From an uncultured Faecalibacterium sp. (GTDB lineage Bacteria > Bacillota > Clostridia > Oscillospirales > Ruminococcaceae): DNA of 8,170 nucleotides. The DNA lies in assembly GCA_934525405.1 (NCBI GenBank), contig CAKSZF010000065.1, positions 1 to 8,170 on the forward strand, read 5' to 3'. Positions 5,217-8,170 of this stretch are shown here, piece by piece (the stretch's first letter is position 1; each line of letters begins with the position of its first letter). A program made the translations under genes and the position numbers. A model generated the notes under the pieces. The model was not told the DNA's origin, did no database searches, and was given only the letters and a program-made list of their open reading frames with translations.

Positions 5217-5771
5217 TTATTTGGCGGCTTTTTCGCCCTCCGGGAAGATGATCTTATTCACAAAGAAGAAGATGACCATGGAGATGCCGCCGTTGAGCAC
5301 GGTGGTGCCGATGTTGTAGATGAAGTCCGGTACCAGCAGGCCTGCCACCGCCACCCAGATGCAGTTGATGGAGTTGACGATGCAGGTAATGACGCAGAAC
5401 GCCAGCACATACCAGCCGATCTGCTTTGCCAGATTGCCCTTGCTGCGGAACACAAAATTGCGCTGGATGGGGAAGTTGATGCACTCGCCGATGACCATGG
5501 CGATCATGTAGGCACAGAAGTAGGGCAGACCGCCGTGGGCGGCATCGTAGCCGAGGATATTCCATTTGAAGGTCTCGCCGAACAGGGTGATGTCGATGCC
5601 CGGCCAGCCGAAATCCACCACCGGCAGGCTGGCAAACGCCTTGGGCAGGAACTGCAGCAGCAGGTACTTGAACACGGTGATGAGGTTGGACACGATGACG
5701 AACAAGCCGCCCTCGCGCACCCACTTGGCAGCGGCAGGGTGCTTTGCCGCGAAGTTATTCCAGAAATTCAT
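5217..5771 (-). CDS. GtrA-like integral membrane protein
   Basis: 184 residues with about four hydrophobic segments (roughly 22-42, 82-100, 117-145 and 152-172). The stretch CINFPIQRNFVFRSKG (97-112) matches the family signature around N-F-x-x-N/Q-R-x-x-V-F, and VNKIIFPE ends the last segment. GtrA-like proteins are small membrane proteins linked to moving lipid-linked sugars (such as undecaprenyl-phosphate glucose) or to teichoic-acid and polysaccharide glycosylation; many are uncharacterised. It is longer than the common 120-140 residues because of an extra loop of about 40 residues (44-82) between the first two segments. The start ATG at 5771 has AAAGGAAG (5778-5785) six bases upstream, overlapping the stop codon of the GH3 gene. 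Only 13 bases separate the genes, so they should be co-transcribed and perhaps translationally coupled. I am fairly sure of the family; the transported molecule is unknown. Confidence 0.78.
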   Translation of the reverse strand: MNFWNNFAAKHPAAAKWVREGGLFVIVSNLITVFKYLLLQFLPKAFASLPVVDFGWPGIDITLFGETFKWNILGYDAAHGGLPYFCAYMIAMVIGECINFPIQRNFVFRSKGNLAKQIGWYVLAFCVITCIVNSINCIWVAVAGLLVPDFIYNIGTTVLNGGISMVIFFFVNKIIFPEGEKAAK

Positions 5772-5784
5772 AGCCTGCTTCCTT

Positions 5785-8170
5785 TCAGCTGTTTTTCAAG
5801 CGCTCTTCCATGCGGCTGTTCAGCACGAGGTTCTTCACGGCCTCCACGATCACCCGCACAAGGCCGATGATCCAGAAGCCCTGCAGCTCCATCACGATGC
5901 CGTCCACCATGCCCATGCTGATAGCGCCGTTGGTCATTTTTGCCAATGCGCGCAGGGGCATATTGTACTGGAACAGGATGTTCAGGTCGGGCTTGCCCTT
6001 TTTGATGCTGCGGCGCAGCAGGGTGCCCAGCACGGCAGCTGCCAGCCAGCCGATGGGGCTGCGTCCGTGTCCCATCTCGCCCAGCGTCATGTTGCGGTCG
6101 ATGTGCACTTTGTTCTCCGGGATAGCGTGCCCCAGCAGCGCTTCGAATTCATCATCCGGTACATTCTGGATATTGGCTGTGCAGTAATGACCCAGCTTTT
6201 TGCCCACGTAGGGGTCGGGTGCGCCGGTGCCCGCCACCGTGACAGCGGCAGTCAGACGGATGTCGGCGCTGGAAGCGCCCACCAGCAGCTGATAGCTGCC
6301 GCCCTCCACCTCCCAGCGGTCGGTTTTGACGTTCCAGTAGCGGAACGCCTTATCGTCCAGCGGGATGGTGACGGTCTTGCTCTCTCCGGCTTCCAGCTGC
6401 ACCTTGGCAAAACCCTTCAGCTCCTTGACGGGGCGGAAGATCTTTGCATCCGGCTTTGCCACATACAGCTGCACCACCTCGGCACCTGCACAGCTGCCGG
6501 TGTTGGTGACCGTCAGGGTCACGCCCTTTTCGTCTGCTTTCAGGTCACTGTACGCAAAGCTGGTATAGCTCAGGCCGTAGCCGAAGGGGAAGGCGGTGGG
6601 CACACCGGCGGTGTCGTAGTAGCGGTAGCCCACATACAAGCCCTCGCGGTACTCCACAGTGGGGCCGTCGCCGCCGAAATGCGCTTTTGCGGGGGTGTCG
6701 GCGTAGCTGCGCGCCCAAGTCTCAGCCAGCTTACCGCAGGGGTTCTGCGCGCCGGTGAGCACCTCGACCAGTGCGCCCGCACCGGCCTGACCACCCAAGC
6801 AGCCGTAGACCAGCGCCTTGCAGTCCTTGACCCAACCGCTTTCCAGCGAGGAGCCCGCACTCAGCAGCACCACCACGTTGGGGTTCGCCGCCGCCACAGC
6901 CGACAGCAGTTCCAGCTGGTTCTCTGCCAGCTTCATGTCGGCGCGGTCGATGCCCTCGCTCTCCTTGATCTCGTCCAGACCCATGCACAGCAGCACCACA
7001 TCGGCGTTCTTTGCCAGCAGCACCGCCTCGGCCTTCAGTGCCTCATCGGGCTTGCCCTGCCGGTCAAAGCCCTTGGCGTAGCCGACGCTGTTCAGGCCGC
7101 TCTCGGCAAGGCAGTCCAAGAAGGAATCCACCTTGATGGAGTTGACGGCGCTGGAGCCTGCACCCTGATAGCGGGGCGTCTGGGCAAAGTCGCCGATGAC
7201 CGCCACCTTTTCCCCCTTTGCAAGGGGCAGCAGGCTGGTTTCGTTCTTCAGCAGCACGATGCTCTGGGCAGCAGCCCGGCGTGCCAGTGCGTGGTGGGCG
7301 TCGGCATCGAACTTGCCGGGTGCGGCGTCCACCGCCGCCTTGGTGGTAAACACCAGTTCCAGCAGTTCCTCCAGCCGGGCGTCTACATCTGCCTCGGTGA
7401 TCTTGCCGGTCTGCACCGCCTTCATCAGCTCGCGGACGGCGTCCCCGCCGGGGGCAGGCATTTCCAGCGTAGAACCGTGCTTTACACCAAGGGCGTGGTC
7501 GTTGCTGCCGCCCCAGTCGGTGACCACTGCGCCGTCAAAGCCCCAGTCCTTGCGCAGGATATCCATGAGCAGGTGGGCGTTCTCGTTGGCGTAGGTGCCG
7601 TTGACAAGGTTATAGGCGGACATGATGGTCTTGGGCTGCGCCTCCTTGACCACCATCTCGAAGCCGGTCAGGTAAATTTCCCGCAGGGTGCGCTCGTCCA
7701 CAATGGAATCCGAGGCCATGCGGCGCAGCTCCTGACTGTTCACGGCAAAGTGCTTGGGACAGGCGGCGATGCCGTTTTTCTGGATGCCGCGGACGTAGGC
7801 TGCTGCCATCTTACCGGCAAGGTAGGGGTCCTCCGAGAAATACTCGAAGTTGCGGCCGCACAGCGGGCTGCGCTTGATGTTCAGGCCGGGGCCCAGCAGC
7901 ACCGACACGCCCTGTGCCGCTGCTTCTTCGCCCATGGCTGCGCCCACAGCCTCGCCCAGTGCCGGGTCCCAACTGTTGGCCACGGTAGCCGAGGTGGGGA
8001 AGCAGGTGGCGGGCACACTGGGGTTCAGGCCCAGATGGTCAGCCGCACCGGCCTGCTTACGCACGCCGTTGGGGCCGTCCGACAGTGTAATGGCCGGGAT
8101 GCCCTTGCCCGGCAGCGCCCGGGTGGTGAACACCGTGCCGCCGCTCAGCAGGGCGCATTTTTGTTCCAGA
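5785..8170 (-). CDS. Glycoside hydrolase family 3 (beta-glucosidase-like), 5' end missing
   Basis: The frame runs off the window edge: coding sense (LEQKCALLSGGT) continues above the GTG at 8133, so that codon is not the start. 794 residues are visible. Family members remove terminal beta-linked glucose or related sugars with retention of configuration. Visible-residue positions: LSDGPNGVRK (27-36), GRNFEYFSEDPYL (105-117) and KHFAVNS (139-145) of the substrate pocket; VVTDWGG (215-221) with the likely nucleophile D218 (codon 7516-7518); C-terminal alpha/beta domain from SIVLLKN (303-309). Also ESEG (403-406), where the acid/base glutamate is expected; FPFGYGLSYT (527-536); and a fibronectin III-like domain (about 550-645). 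No PA14 insert is seen. A tail of about 150 residues (646-794) follows, with two hydrophobic stretches. Whether a signal peptide exists cannot be judged. It is coupled to the GtrA-like gene. Exact sugar specificity cannot be read. Confidence 0.92.
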   Translation of the reverse strand, partial: LEQKCALLSGGTVFTTRALPGKGIPAITLSDGPNGVRKQAGAADHLGLNPSVPATCFPTSATVANSWDPALGEAVGAAMGEEAAAQGVSVLLGPGLNIKRSPLCGRNFEYFSEDPYLAGKMAAAYVRGIQKNGIAACPKHFAVNSQELRRMASDSIVDERTLREIYLTGFEMVVKEAQPKTIMSAYNLVNGTYANENAHLLMDILRKDWGFDGAVVTDWGGSNDHALGVKHGSTLEMPAPGGDAVRELMKAVQTGKITEADVDARLEELLELVFTTKAAVDAAPGKFDADAHHALARRAAAQSIVLLKNETSLLPLAKGEKVAVIGDFAQTPRYQGAGSSAVNSIKVDSFLDCLAESGLNSVGYAKGFDRQGKPDEALKAEAVLLAKNADVVLLCMGLDEIKESEGIDRADMKLAENQLELLSAVAAANPNVVVLLSAGSSLESGWVKDCKALVYGCLGGQAGAGALVEVLTGAQNPCGKLAETWARSYADTPAKAHFGGDGPTVEYREGLYVGYRYYDTAGVPTAFPFGYGLSYTSFAYSDLKADEKGVTLTVTNTGSCAGAEVVQLYVAKPDAKIFRPVKELKGFAKVQLEAGESKTVTIPLDDKAFRYWNVKTDRWEVEGGSYQLLVGASSADIRLTAAVTVAGTGAPDPYVGKKLGHYCTANIQNVPDDEFEALLGHAIPENKVHIDRNMTLGEMGHGRSPIGWLAAAVLGTLLRRSIKKGKPDLNILFQYNMPLRALAKMTNGAISMGMVDGIVMELQGFWIIGLVRVIVEAVKNLVLNSRMEERLKNS

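Noticed and set aside
8131..8133. GTG at 8133 as the start of the GH3 gene
   Set aside because: Typical GH3 N-terminal sequence continues upstream in frame to the edge of the window, so the gene is truncated by the window.

Overview
The window is about 58% GC by eye and encodes typical low-GC-phylum (Firmicutes/Clostridia) gene products: an RNase Y of standard Firmicutes length, an SstT-type Na+/serine-threonine symporter, a clostridial-style GNAT acetyltransferase and a GH3 beta-glucosidase with a GtrA-like partner. GC-rich genes combined with many intergenic inverted-repeat elements suggest a gut Oscillospiraceae/Ruminococcaceae bacterium such as Faecalibacterium, Gemmiger or Subdoligranulum. 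That assignment is an inference from style and protein content, not from a marker gene.

Layout: (1) 1-387, 3' end of a GNAT acetyltransferase gene (+). (2) 388-948, a 560-bp intergenic region holding a terminator hairpin inside a structured repeat, an inverted-repeat element built from short-loop hairpins, an AT-rich dyad and an extended -10 promoter. (3) 949-2196, sstT (+) with its own terminator. (4) 2253-2997, a 750-bp gene-free stretch between convergent genes, filled almost completely with repeats: a second copy of the structured repeat, a free hairpin, and three adjacent inverted-repeat elements. (5) 3045-4616, rny (-), with a clear terminator, a leader of about 264 nt and a near-consensus promoter at 4887-4915. 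(6) 4966-5128, one more inverted-repeat element. (7) 5217-8170, a two-gene operon (-): GH3 glycosidase (5' end outside the window), then a GtrA-like membrane protein 13 bp downstream, then a terminator.

The genes look like ordinary housekeeping and nutrient functions: amino-acid uptake, mRNA turnover, and beta-glucoside use linked to a membrane protein of the lipid-linked-sugar type. The unusual content is between the genes. Two repeat families occur there. The first (392-503 and 2262-2488) has conserved flanks around a 16-bp perfect hairpin with a TGCG loop. Nine of the 16 stem positions differ between the copies and all nine are compensated; a second short stem also shows a compensated change. 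The second family has arms that are inverted repeats of each other except for a terminal hairpin whose stem differs between arms and copies while still pairing. I know of no description of either, but I could not search; they are the best candidates here for something undescribed.
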